Shown: one piece after another, positions 21,237-33,404 of the stretch
How the letters are laid out: each line of letters begins with the position of its first letter
Position numbering within the stretch: position 1 is the first letter of the stretch
Origin: Tetrastigma voinierianum
Taxonomy: Eukaryota > Streptophyta > Magnoliopsida > Vitales > Vitaceae
DNA: 64,000 nt
Direction of reading: 5' to 3'
Assembly (NCBI GenBank): GCA_016808115.1
Contig: JAEQBH010001502.1
Coordinates: 726,103 to 790,102, forward strand
Program-made: the position numbers and the translations under genes
Notes under the pieces: generated by a model
What the model saw: only the letters and a program-made list of their open reading frames with translations
What the model was told of the DNA's origin: nothing
Databases searched by the model: none

Positions 21237-24200
21237 TGAAGGATCCCTAATCTCTGATTAACCTCATGAACCCGAGGCTCCTCCGCACCCAATGGATATA
21301 GAAAATTTTCTTAAAAACAATAAATAAAATCCATGGAGCGAACCTCCCTTTACAATCCTTATCATATCTTTAGAAAATAATGCTAAGCTTAAGTGATAAA
21401 TTTTTTTCTTTCTTTTCTTTTGTTTTTCAAACACTTGATTTTTCAGAAAATTGGCCAGAGTTTCTCTCAAGCGACTTTCCCAAATTTACAAAAACCTCGC
21501 GAAAACATTTAAAAACACTTTAATCTTTCCATCTCAACTTCCTTAACTTCCCGCTTAGACTCCTCGTCCACACCAAATCAAACACAATATATACATATAT
21601 ACATTTATTTATTTCAATCATCAAAACATTTGAAACTTCTTCAAATCCATGCATTTATTTTTATCAAAAGATCGCTTCTGAGCCACTTAAGCCGACCGCC
21701 TACTTACTTTCGTCCACTCGAGGATCAAAGCCCACGTAGTTCCTTTTTCAACTTTATATATACATATATGCATAACAAAAATATTCAACATGAACAATAT
21801 GCAAAATTATATATACAATGAAACTGGCCGCATTGCCCCATCACCTGCTCTGACTCACCGCACAGAGTGACCTCTCATCTACAAGACTGCCTTGGGTCCT
21901 CGTAAAATGTTTTTTGAAACATATAGAAAAGAATGAGCTAAAGGAGTCTGGAAGGAGGTAATATTTTCATTAAAATAACATTTTCAGTATACCAAAATAA
22001 TACATACTTATACAATTAAAATCCATTTATACCTTAAACATTATGCCTTAAACTTTCTTCAATAAATACTTATGCATTTAAAATCCATTTATGCTTTAAA
22101 ACATTTGTACCAGAACTTTCTTTCTTTATTTATTTATTTCTTTTCTTTCTTTCTTTCTTTCTTCTCTTTATGATGGAACCCAGAAATAAACACACCGACG
22201 CTCTCTCGGCACGACGGTGAGGGACAAATACATTCCAAATATAACCACTAATGCTGAGAAACCCACGCTTTGCATAGGGTTCCAATATAGCATTTTATCA
22301 CGTGTAAGGATATTACTCTAGACACCTATTTCCCTCCCTTTAGTTAGTGCAACCTATAACTTTACCCTCTAAATCCTTACACGCTTAAAGCACTTCGGCC
22401 GATATCACCATAATACTAGTTTAGGTAACCATCAAGAAACATTTCTTCAAAATACATTTATGATTTACATTTAAATCCTTTACTTTATCATTAAAACACA
22501 TATGCATTCTTTAAACATTTTTAAACTTTCATAATACCTTAACATATGCATACATATTTAATACATTATATAAATATATGCATCATGCAAGATAAACCAA
22601 TGCAAGATAAAACATTTCCATATGCCTTAACATTTACATAAAAATTTACATTAAACTTTCAGTTTAATAAAACCATTCACTTTTAAAAACTCAATTCTCA
22701 AAATATCATTTTCACTACGCCCACCGCTCAATCCCGCTTGCTTCCCCTGAGTCTTTGCTCCCGTCCGATAGTCCTTCACCTTTCCAAGAAAAAATCACAA
22801 TTACACATTAATCCATAATTTCCATTTAATCCACCATAAACACTCATTCCTATATTCTTATCTTCTCTAGGAATCTATTTTACTTAGGAATTGAATCAAT
22901 CCAATCGGATCATCCAAATCCAAAGTTATGGCATTTTCATGCCAACTAGTCATTTTACCGCATTTTTCTAGTGATGCCTAGGCTACTCATTTTTCCGGAG
23001 GTCTTGACTTCATATTTTGACACTATGTTCTTATACTCATTTAGTTAAGGTGCTAAGGTTCTATTCATTGAATCACTGAGCCACCGAAACTCACTCTTTA
23101 CGTCCAAATACCGGCTAATTCGAGCAATTAAAAACTGAACTGAGAATTTGGCTTGCACATGGTTCCTACTTTGAGTGAATATTTAGGCCACTTAGATCCC
23201 AATCTAGCGATTCCTTCTTCTTGGGTTTTGTTCCTCCTCCTCTGCCCAAGTCTATTTTTTACGTAGCCACTTAAATCACTCAAATCGATCAAATTGAGCA
23301 AGCTATGGCCAAAATACCAAAACTGGTCAAAACAGAAAATGCATTTCCTGTACTGGAGACTGCTGCCCAAAAAATCGACCAAAAATGTGTTCTCTTCCAT
23401 TTTTTCTTTCACTCTAAACACTTAAATCTGATGCATTATACCCATTTCAACATACCACACACAATTCACTATCAAACCCTAACCCTTACTCACTTGATTT
23501 TGTCAAACCCTAACCTAAACTACATGGCTTTCAATTTTATGGCTAAATTCAGCACCATTAAACCTTAAATACCATCAATTTAACATCCATACTAGAATTT
23601 AAGACATTAAACATGGAAACATCAACCCTAACTTTCCCACCATGAAACTTACTTGTTTCTTGAGTTTCTTTGGCTCCTCTCCTTGATTACCACTTGAAGA
23701 TCACTTGAAAGCTTGAATGAGGAGAAAAAATCACATCTCATACCTTTGCCCTTCACTTTTCCTTCTTGCTTCTCCTTTCTCTCCTTTCTTTTCTCTCTTT
23801 TCTTCCCTCTCCTTTCTCTCCTACGGGTTCTCCTCCTTTTGAATAACAATCCCTTAAATTTAGATTTTGCTTCACACTTGGCTAAAATTGCCCTTTCCCA
23901 CTGCCAAAATTCCTTGAACCAAAAGCTCGACAGGTCCATTCTAATGAATCCACAAATCCATTAACCTGTTATTTATTCATAGCAGTCATTAAGAAGGTTT
24001 TAATTGGCTCTCACGAGAAAAATATATCCCTTATGTGATTTTATCTCAGTTTCACCTTATCTCTTTTATCTGGAATTAAATGTCAAAAATATTCTATGGT
24101 CGTCTAAACTTCAAATTGACCATGAAATATTTTAATTAAATCCTTCACATTGGATTCTAGGCTCACGAAATCATCAAAATCGGATTTAAAATCCATTAAA

Positions 24201-24661
24201 ATCGGAATCAGGATAATAGCGTATTATTACGAGATGCGTTCGGATCACTGGGGAAACTATCAAACGGACTCAGTTTCACTTTATTTCGATTTCGTTAGTC
24301 TTTATGATATATTCTGGACATTTTTCGTATTTACCGGCCCAATTTAGAAAAAATTTCAGCAGCGAGCCACAGAATTTAGTCAGAAATCACTATTCATGAT
24401 GTCAATTCTCTTTAAATATGAGTTCAAAGTCATAGGAGCTGAATTTCTTAAAATTCCTTTGCAAACCCCTCCGTCGGATATACTAAGAAAAATCACTGTC
24501 CTTAGAGCTTTCGGTTACAATTTTAGAAAATTTTCACTTATGCCCCGAATGGCGTTAGGCGTTCTAAATTCTAATCTACCTCATTTCCTATCCATTGGAC
24601 CTCTAATCGGTTCAAAAACTACTATTACAAAAAAAACGTGAGTCGAGGTTGGGGTTTTGGA
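21237..24661 (-). repeat. 5' LTR of element B (about 3.43 kb)
   Basis: It is colinear with 14267-17628. Its outer end reads TTGGGGTTTTGGA and is followed by the duplication GTTAT. The partner LTR ends TCGGGTTTTACA, so the terminal CA is altered here. Pyrimidine tract at about 23745-23830. Confidence 0.88.
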
Positions 24662-24666
24662 GTTAT
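24662..24666. repeat. Right target-site duplication GTTAT of element B
   Basis: It matches 14262-14266. After removing the element and one copy, the minus strand reads an LRR across the junction (YNNST then AIPHFLFLTTYGQKIDLS). Confidence 0.85.
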
Positions 24667-25657
24667 TGTAAGAGATTGAAGTATTCTACTAGTTTCGATT
24701 TTTCGGGTGGGAAAGTATCTTTCCACTAATTAAAGTTAAAGAGCGATATCTAAAATGAGACGGTTCTTCAAAATTCCCTATTTCTAGGGGGATGGAACCC
24801 TTGATTTGATTACCTCTAAGTTTAAGATGAGTCAGATTGATAAGATTACCAAAAGTTGAAGGGATAACACCAGTAAGGCTATTAATACTCAGTACTATTC
24901 TACGGATATTCTCTAAATACCCAAAGAATTTCCAGTTTGTTAAATATCCTAGACGAGAAGGGATGGACCCATTGATTTGATTACGATCAAGACGAATATA
25001 TTCTAGTTTTGTTAAATTCCACTATTTCAAAAGGGATAGAGCCATTGATTTGATTAACATAGACTGAGAATTTTCTGGTTGTTAAATGCAGAAAAGAAGG
25101 ATGACACCACTAAGGCGGTTATTACAGTTCAAGAAAAGTCGGATTCTTCATTTTCCCAACTTCGGGGAGAATTGAACCATGTAAGGCGATTAGAAGAAGG
25201 TTGAGAAACTCGATTGAGGTGAGGTTAGCCATGGAAAGAGGTAGCTCACCTGTAAGATTGTTTGAAGAGGGATCAATGTAAGTGAGATTAGTAAGAGTGC
25301 CTATTTGGTGTGGGATGCTACCATTGACTCACCAATGTAAAGGGAGAGATAAAGGAGGTTGGAAAATGAAAGAAAACTAATATGTTGAAGCTCGCAATTC
25401 TTTATCTGAGCAGAATGGAGATTCAGGTGATGCTTCCGGCAATGTTACAAACTATACGGGCCAAGTGCAATGAGGCAGAAAGTAGAATTTCACCAACCAG
25501 TACTACGTAGAGCCTCTACCTCATCATCAATATCATCATCACTTAATGATGTTGCATTAATGGCGAGAGAGAGTAGTAATATCATGGTAACAGCTACTAC
25601 CACCGCCGTAGAAATAACATTAATGGAGGTGAAGGAAAAGGAGGAAGAAGAGGCCAT
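24667..25657 (-). pseudogene. LRR receptor-like kinase, N-terminal part (signal peptide and LRR ectodomain)
   Basis: The minus strand opens at an ATG at 25657 with MASSSSFSFTSINVISTAVV and a strongly hydrophobic run (TMILLLSLAINA). This is a signal peptide of about 35 residues. An acidic stretch and EVEALRST then lead into the LRR N-cap, which is broken by a stop. Repeats follow with recognisable SIP/VIP phases: NGSIPSRLG, GVIPSTFGNLINLTHLKLRG and NQIKGSIPLEIGN. There are six to eight repeats with several frameshifts. The fragment ends at the retrotransposon duplication. The missing C-terminal LRR, membrane segment and kinase lie at 13340-14266, making one gene of MIK2-like layout cut in two. 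Confidence 0.88.
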
Positions 25658-25660
25658 CTT

Positions 25661-26168
25661 TTATTCAGTACTATGGTCTCCTGAACTTTCTGAATCACTG
25701 AATCGTTGAAGCATGAACCAGCTAGCGAATCCCTGCAAAACAAACAAGAAAACGACGGTAGTATGCCCGCCACCTCTCTGATGCTTAAGTTAGATTAATC
25801 AGCCTGGAGAGTGAAAACGCCCATTCATTCAGTATGGAGCAGAAAATGCGGATGACTTGGCTATCTAAAAGGAAGAGCGAGGTCATAGCATGGAAAGAAA
25901 GCCCACCACCTTCCTTAGTTTGGGGAGGGTCATCTACTTTCCATGGAAATAGGATCATCTTTCATACGGATAAAGAAGGAAGTAACACAACAGTCTGAAT
26001 TCCATGTTGACGAATGGGCATTTTCACTCTCCAGGCTGATTAATCTAACTTAAGCATCGGAGCGCGGTATACTACCACGGAACCTTGTTTGTTTGCGAGC
26101 ATTCTTCATTGGTTCATGCTTGTGATTCGAGTGATTCAAAAAGTTCAGGAGACCACAAGTACTATAAT
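25661..26168. repeat. Large imperfect inverted repeat upstream of the receptor kinase, related to a Tat LTR end
   Basis: The left arm (about 25661-25830) and right arm (about 26009-26168) are reverse complements with small indels. Shared words include GATTAATCTAACTTAAGCAT, GGTTCATGCTT and AGTTCAGGAGACC. The spacer is about 180 bases. Each arm, read outwards, resembles the 3' end of the LTR at 43867-44528: TAACTTTGCCATCGGAGG, ACCACCGTCGTCTTCTTGTT and TTTGTTTTGCAGG. The spacer resembles about 44265-44340 (AGCCCACCACCTTCC against GAGCCACCTTCC). The left arm ends about 15 bases before the receptor ATG. Confidence 0.75.
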
Positions 26169-26513
26169 GAATTAAACGTTAGACCACACAGTAGTCGAAT
26201 AATGCAAATATAAATATAAATATATAAATATGAATATTGGTTGGTCAAAATTGGTGTCCACTGCTAGCTAGAATCTCCGATATTGCTATGAACGTACGTC
26301 CACGTGATTCATGATTTAATTTCTTGAGTACATGTGAATCAATTATAAATGTACGATTCCTTTTCAATCTAATTCTTCATTTTCTATTACTACAGGTGTT
26401 GACGTGGCGGCGTGAGTGGCTAGCCACCACTTAGAAATATCTCAAACTTGAATGGAATTGCACGTGGGTTGCCGCTAAATGGATGTGTGAACATTCATAT
26501 GGGCTACTGTATG
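26169..26513. other. Intergenic, nothing recognised
   Basis: AT-rich DNA with no frame or repeat that I can support. Confidence 0.5.
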
Positions 26514-27283
26514 GGTGTAATTGTGTCGACGAGTCGATACAAAGTCGACCTCGAAGCTATCTCGATTTAAAAACTCAAAGCTCAAATTTGACTCGAGGTC
26601 GATCGAGCTTTTTTTTAGCTATTTGAAACTTGTCTCGAAAAATAGTCGAGTTACTCGAACCCGATTCAACAAAGCTCGAATCAATTAAAAAATTAATAAA
26701 TAATTATACTCGAACTTGAAATCACATAAAGCTGCACGAGAGTTTTAACATGGTTCGGCCAATCATGCTTACATTCACGGATGAGAGATAATATTTTCAC
26801 TATCCTTGAAAACAGAGCACAAGATTGGAGTATCAAAGTATTGTGACAACTAGGAAATATATCAAAGTTACAAAACCCTAGGATGCCCATAGTACCAAGA
26901 AAATACCTCACAAAACTCTTAATCTCTCAAACCCTTACATCCTCTACCCACATCGAATAGCTTTTACAAGCCCCATATTTCTCATATCTTTTTCCCTTCA
27001 TGACAAAGAATATTTATAAAGTCTTCTGAAATATTTCTTATTCTATAAGAAAACCTAATATTATAATAATATAACAACTTGAAATTATCTGTCTGATATT
27101 CTTTATTAAAAGGAATTAATACAAATTGAAATTTGAGACATATTCTAACCAATTTTTTTAAACATTTCCCAAAGTAATATATGTTTAAAATAATGTCAAA
27201 ATTATTGTTTTCTTGTCATGATATATAAAATCTTGGTTGTGATTATAGTTTTAAAATTTTTTAAAAGCGATTAAAACACAGCA
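26514..27283. repeat. Dispersed repeat, copy 1 (pair with 42788-43545)
   Basis: The two stretches are colinear over about 750 bases. Shared words include AAACTCAAAGCTCAAATT, GATCGAGCTTTTTTTT, GTGGTTCGGCCAATCATG (TGGTTCGGCCAATCATG here) and AATATAACAACTTGAAATTAT. No coding frame is visible. The sequence looks like a nonautonomous transposon or a truncated LTR. Confidence 0.8.
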
Positions 27284-29382
27284 AACCCGGAAAAATGGCA
27301 AAATGGTAATTTGCCGCTATAATATAGGTTGAAAATTTGAAATTTTATAGATCTCAAATGATGAAACGGACTTTACCATTGGAATCATCTCGCGAAATCT
27401 AGCTACCCAGTCGAATTTCGTTGGATTCCGAGATAGTCAGAATTTCACGTATTTCGAGGCACATATGTCAGATGACACATGGCATGACTTTGTGGATGCC
27501 ACATGGCAGGACTATGTGGCAAGCTTAGAGGAGGGCACACGGCGTGATAGCCATGTGGTGTGGTATTTGCCACCTAGTGTATGTGTCCATGTGACACATG
27601 ACATATGGAAAATGGAGTCAAAATGTGAGGAAAGTGAGAGAAATTAAGTTTCATTTTTTTGGGATCAAACCAAGGAATAGCTTATGAGAGAAGAAAGAAT
27701 TCGGTGGAGGGAGGAAAGGAAAAGAAAAGAAAGGAAAAAAAATAAAAAGAAAGAAAGGAAGGGAGAAAAAGAAAGGAAATGAGAAAAAGAAAAGAAAGGA
27801 AGAAAGGAAAGAAAGGAGAGGAAAACAAAAGAGAGAGGGAAGAAGATGCATTAATGCGGAGGAAAAAGGAAAGAGAAGAGCTCAGATTCACGGTGTTCTA
27901 GATGGTTGGAAAGTCGATAGACCGAGGAGGTAAAGTTGGTCTACTCAGAGGCTCTGATGAGTGCTAAAAGCAAAGGAGTGGGTTTTCTCCTGCTTGGTTC
28001 CTCTTATCCCAAGAGCGCAAATGGTAGTGTGATTGACTTGACCATGGAGCAGTTTGGACTTTGGGACTATTTTTCGAAGGACGGTTCGGGCGAGTTGAGA
28101 ATTTGCTTCATGGCTAGAAATTGTATCATTAGCCGCTTGATCTTGAAATTTATTAAATAAATAAATAAATAAATAAAACAAAAGTAAAGAAAGTGCGGAC
28201 CGGAGTCAGTTATTCAAGGCTAGGTATCGGCAGTTGATATTTGGGAATGGCTAGTTTGTGTGGACTATTTATGTGTGTTATTGTTGGAAATTTTATAATA
28301 TGCTGAATGTGTTGTAAATATGTTGATATATTAGTGTTACATATATTAGCAGGAATGAATGTAAATTATCCATGGTACTTGGCATAAAGTACGGTTTATA
28401 AATTGTTCTATGTAGTGTTATTATACATGTAACACGAGCTAACATGCAATGACATTTTGCATTGTATATGCACAAGGGTTGGGTGTGAGTGAATGGTTGG
28501 TAAATCGACACTGCTTTTGTGTTTAATTGGGTGGGCTCAGTAAATAGGACAATGTCAGCGAGTCCTGCAGTTTGCATGAGAAAACGAAAAAAATGCCGGG
28601 TATCGTGAGAATGGGGATAGATCTCCCCTCGGGTGAAAAACATGTTATAATCATAGTCTAACGGTGAAATCTTTATTAAAAGTGTGCGGGTTTGCGAACT
28701 CTTTGTGAGGCACGAAATCCCTTTACCCACGGCGCATGAGTTTGAATATAAAATGATCATTGTGATGTATTATCTAAAAAGCTTTTGGTTTATAAACAAA
28801 TGAACTAGTTTTGAAAATGATCATTGGAAGTCATTCAGAATGACGGTTTTTCACAAATGGGCTTAGGAGTTGTGTGAGGGAATCGGTGAGGACTCGGGAT
28901 ATGGGGCATGGTGAGTCACATCTCATTTCATGACATGTAGGATTCAATTTAGAATTGGCATATTCTTCATCGGAATGTTGATGTGTGTATTATTATGTGA
29001 ACATGGCATTGCATGTGCACTTAGGTGAGAAGTAGCCCTTGTAGGAGTTATCCTTACTGGGCATTGCTTACCTCATCGTGGGACCCCCTTTCAGGTACAG
29101 GTCATGTGTAGAGGGCTGACCCTCATTCGGGACCACATGTGTGAAGAAGGCCGGTTGTGGCTTTGATTTTATTTTGTAAAACATGTAAAAGAGCAAGATA
29201 GTTTTGATAAGTTTGTATAAGAGTAAAGTAATTAAACTCTTAAGTAGCCTCGTGTATTCTTGAGTATGGATAAATGGGTCTCGGTCAATGTGACACAATA
29301 GTGTGGTATCGAGATGCAATACCCACAAGTATTCTGCGGGATGATGGGTTGTCAACGGAACACTTGGGATTTGGTGTCCGCA
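27284..29382 (+). mobile_element. Solo LTR of family G1 (about 2.1 kb)
   Basis: It shares GAATCATCTCGCGAAATCTA, GAATTTCGTTGGATTCCGAG, a purine-rich block (27690-27880) and the distal block GACACAATAGTGTGGTATCG with the G1 LTRs. It ends GGTGTCCGCA at 29382. No polypurine tract precedes it and no primer-binding site or coding region follows it, so this is a solo LTR or a truncated relic. Its first bases (TGTAAA) are not recognisable and no target-site duplication was found. It has a local expansion of a CACATGG/CATGTGG-rich segment at about 27465-27610. Confidence 0.75.
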
Positions 29383-30079
29383 ATAGTAGTCACTAGCTAC
29401 GGACAGACATGGCAAAAAGGAATTAGTTTGGGCATTATTTTAAAACACGTATTATTTTGGTTTTTTTTTTTTTTAAAAGTTATTTCCAGACATCACGCAG
29501 ATTTTTGGAAGGGCTCCCTTTCAAAATGATACACAAGAGTAAGAGCTATGGGATAACGTAATTAATTTCAGTATGCGTGATAAATATCCATGAAATGCTT
29601 CTTGTCCAATAATTTTTAATTGTGGGTGTCAGAGTAACTTTGCCTACCTCATTATCATGGAACATGAAATTAACGGTCAAATAAACCTCTAATGATCTAG
29701 AGGAGACTTGAACAAGTGATCAATAAGAAACCAGAAGCCGAAGTCGAAGCACTTGGTGCCCAAATAATTTGAAAAGAAAACATTAATTGATTTTGATCGG
29801 ATGATGTTCATAAAATTTTCCAAGCTTCACCATGTTTTAAATATTAACCAAAGATGACTTAGATGGAAGTAAACCAAGAGAATGAAAAGTCAACAATACC
29901 TATATAGAAAAAATTCCTTTCAAAACCTTTTTTAATTTAGCTAATTAAATTAGTTTATCAAACACCTGATACTTAAATAAAATATTAGGTTCAAAGATTG
30001 TATAGTCGAACCGGTGGATTTGAGCAGAGTGGTCGAACAAGTGACATAATAAATATATAATTTATATATAATTAAAATA

Positions 30080-30121
<42 letters not shown>

Positions 30122-31461
30122 TTACAAAAATTTGATATATGGAACCACAAATTTTAGTTGGGGTAAAGAATTTGCAACCATAGGTTATATATCCCCACAC
30201 GTTTATTTTAGCCGCGAGATAAAGGGTGGGTATAAATTGTAGTAATTGAGTGCTACTATAGGATCACTGTACATGCAATGAGGTGATAAACCACATATAT
30301 TAATTTTATTTAATGAAAAAAAATAAAAAGTGCCTAATAAACAAGTTCCTTTAACAAATGGATCTTTGAACCATGTGTACTTGACCGCTACCTTAAATCG
30401 TTGTCTAAGAGAAATCCTTTATTCTCAACGTACATGAGCCTTGCCTCTTCGATCTAATGAGGGCTTCCACTTATTATTATTGTTGGTAGGAAATCAGTTC
30501 ACTCTTCTTCAGCCGTAAAAAACCACAAGGCGGTTTGAATTATGATTTCTTCGATCTCTCTCATAGCTTCTCTCTATTCTCTCCACTTTTCCCTCTTTGT
30601 GTGAATTTCTCGTGAAAAATCGAAGGCTTGTAGTTGTAGTGAGATTATTGCGTGTCTCCTTGCCCGTCGCAAATTCCTTCGGGAATAAGCGCGCTAGAAT
30701 GTACTCGAGATCCATTGTTGTGGATTACTTTAAATCTTATTGAAGAAACCCCTAAACCTTTGGCGCATAAACCCTAAAATCCTATTCGGAAAAGGAGAAG
30801 CAGCGGAACAATCTCTTCTGATTTTTTTTAAACTAAAATAGAAAGTTTTTAAAAATCTGTTTCTTAAGCAGTTTATTGATCTTTATGTTTCTTTGCTTGA
30901 GTAAATGCAGTTTTATACTTGAAAACGGTGGTTGACAATCGCATAGTATCACTTTATCTATGAGAAGAAGCTTGTGGTAACCTTCTAAGCTTGTGCGTTT
31001 AGTCAATAGGCAAAAAATTTGAGTTAAGTAGTCCGGCTAAGAAGAATGTAAATCGTATTAATTTGTTCCACTTGGGGAAAAAATGAAAACGATCGAAGAC
31101 TCTTCTTGATTTTATATTTTCTTTTCATGTAAAAATGATTTTCATTAGTTGAAGTCCTTATTGAGCTTCATGTTACTTTCAATGCAACTCATTACTCCCT
31201 TGATGTCGTTTGTAACTGTGATTCAGTGCAAAAATTCGCACTTGTTTTCTTCAAATAGATCACTGTTGGTTAAATTTTTTATCTGCGGATTGTGACCAAT
31301 GCACACATGCCATCTACTTCATTTTCTCTAGTTGGTTTTTCAAAAAGAAATGCTCCAAAATGTTGGCCACTTAAACACCAAACTCTGCTCATCATGGACA
31401 TAACAACAAAGTTGGTCCTTTAAGCAGTTGGATAACATTTAGAAGCTTTGTTATTGTTATG

Positions 31462-31545
31462 ATTACTGAGGAATCGGCATTCTACATGAGGCTTAGCGAT
31501 GATATGAAGGGCTATAGGCACGCTATGGATGTTCTTGTACCAAAG
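31462..31545 (+). other. Possible orphan exon, family unknown
   Basis: An open frame reads EESAFYMRLSDDMKGYRHAM then DVLVPK and stops at a good donor context (CCAAAG followed by GTAGGC at 31546). The composition is protein-like and less AT-rich than its surroundings. I do not recognise the family and no upstream exon was found. Confidence 0.25.
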
Positions 31546-31697
31546 GTAGGCTTCTCTTAAACATTTCATAAACTTGTTTTCCTATTTTCCATTAAAGTAC
31601 ATTTACCTTCTAAATTGAGAATTTACAAGGGAAAGAAGAACCTCTTTGATGATGCATTGATGGTGACCTTTTTTTATAATCAAATTCGGGAAAGGGA

Positions 31698-31919
31698 TTG
31701 GTTTTACGCCAAAGGATAGTTTGGATATCAATTCTGAGCTCTTGGTATTTTATAATTTTGGTGCTAGCTCTTGTGCTTCTTGTAAAATGGTGTTACGGAA
31801 AGGCAAAGAGTGTGACTAGATATCGAAAAAATGGGCGAAAATTTTATAAGGCGGTTAGTGAATCACAGAATAATGGATCCTTGGAACAACCAAGTAATCA
31901 AATAGAGACGGGCATGTAG
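31698..31919 (+). other. Possible small membrane-protein frame, family unknown
   Basis: A 73-codon frame with a strong hydrophobic segment (ILSSWYFIILVLALVLLVKW), then a basic stretch (KAKSVTRYRKNGRKFYK) and a polar tail. It could be a last exon encoding a single-pass membrane tail, possibly linked with the candidate exon at 31462-31545. It could equally be chance. Confidence 0.25.
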
Positions 31920-32324
31920 AGTTTTTATTTATGCTATCCTAGTTTTTGGCAGTACATACATGCAATCTTTATCCTCTTTAGGTCCTAAGGGTTTATATTT
32001 TTTTGAACAAATGGCTAACTAAAGATTTTGTCCCTAGGTCCAAAAGAGGCAATTTGTAGTAATGCTTGATATAACTACAATTGTTTGAATTTATTTGAAT
32101 ACCCATATCTTTATAATACAATACAGTTTCATTTGATTTATACAAAGTCAGTACCCTCCTCTGGTTGATGATGACTTTAGCCCGCTAATTTTGTGCAAAG
32201 GAAATACTCAAAGGATGCTTGATTCAACATTGAAAACAGAACCAGAACATTATTTACGCTGGCTTACTGACCTTAGATTATCTCCAAAAGCCTTACTGAG
32301 ATAAACTCCCAAGCAAAGCCACCA

Positions 32325-32362
<38 letters not shown>

Positions 32363-33404
32363 ATTCTGACCTACAAGGTCCATATTGGTTCAAAATTACT
32401 TTTCCACTTTAAAAATGATCTCTATAGACAATCTTTTGGCATGCTTGTTATTTATTTACTTATCTTTGTATTATACTTCATTTTTAGCTAGTCAGTGAAG
32501 AAAAGTTCTATCGTGGTTTTGAGGTAATTCAATGCAAAATCTCAGCTCTCTTTTTCTTTCTTTCTACTACTCCTGTTTGACTTTTTTCTTTTCTTTTTGG
32601 AGCTCCCTGTTTGTGTTACGTCACTCTAACTTTTAATAAATATATTCGTTCTCTTTTTCATTTTTCTCTTCTGTTTCTTTAATAATCTCATTTAATATTC
32701 TAGGACCATGGTAGAAATATTTCCATAATAAACAAGAAGGAAAATGAGGTACATGAACCCAGTAGTTTTAAAGTAAAACTCATGTAAAACATTAAAGGGA
32801 AGGATTAATTGGGTCTCCTTCTCTTTGGTTAGTTGAATTCTAATAAGTTTTACATCTAAATGCTTTTAGAATACGAGTTAAACGTACACCCGCCCCCTCT
32901 GACGGTGGTGTGTAGCCCACTCACGAAATCGGTAGTTACCTCTGGCGACTAGCAATTCACAATAGGCGAAGCGCCTGTGCTTAAACATCATATAGAATTT
33001 TTTCCTTTTCTCATCTTATGATTTGATAAAACCTCGGCAGCATGACGACTGCGTATAGGACAATTCCAAATCCTGTAAACACAATTTACACTTTATCCAA
33101 ATATGGCAACCAGCAACCCAATACATTTCCATAAGACTACACTATGTACATACATATACTTCCATTATACAAATTCAAAGTATATCCTTACAAAATATTC
33201 TTAGTGATACAACAACACATTGCAAATGTCGAGGAGAATCTAATGCAACTCAAGTATTAGGATTAACATTAGGGAAAATAGTTTTTTAAAACACAAAATA
33301 ATAATGAGCCATGAGCTCAATGGTGTGCTTTAAAATGTTTTCTTTGGAAAATATCTCAAGCTAGCAAAACTCTCTTTTTCTGATATATTTTCCAGAAGCT
33401 TTGC

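Larger units (their letters stand above)
14267..24661 (-). mobile_element. Ty3/gypsy LTR retrotransposon (element B), inserted in the receptor kinase and carrying an NLR fragment
   Basis: This 10.4-kb element lies on the minus strand. It has long LTRs at 14267-17628 and 21237-24661, a polypurine tract next to the first, and a tRNA-iMet-type primer-binding site next to the second. Integrase, RNase H and reverse transcriptase remnants lie in Ty3 order. The 5-bp duplication GTTAT flanks it. Where gag, protease and the start of reverse transcriptase should be, the internal region holds an NB-ARC-LRR gene fragment in the same orientation (about 20380-20995). The frames are broken throughout, so the element is not autonomous. 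The two LTRs remain alignable along their whole length, but small indels are very dense. Confidence 0.9.
29383..32880. other. AT-rich intergenic DNA with no confident gene
   Basis: Contains (TA)n at about 30087-30119 and (AT)n at about 32325-32359. Two weak exon candidates near 31.5 and 31.7 kb are listed separately. Nothing else was recognised. Confidence 0.55.

Noticed and set aside
28293..28760. A 155-codon minus-strand open frame
   Set aside because: It falls inside the solo G1 LTR, and the homologous stretch of the other LTR (3640-4100) has no such frame.
29950..30150. Membrane-protein-like frame on the minus strand
   Set aside because: Its hydrophobic part is the Tyr-Ile translation of a (TA)n tract.
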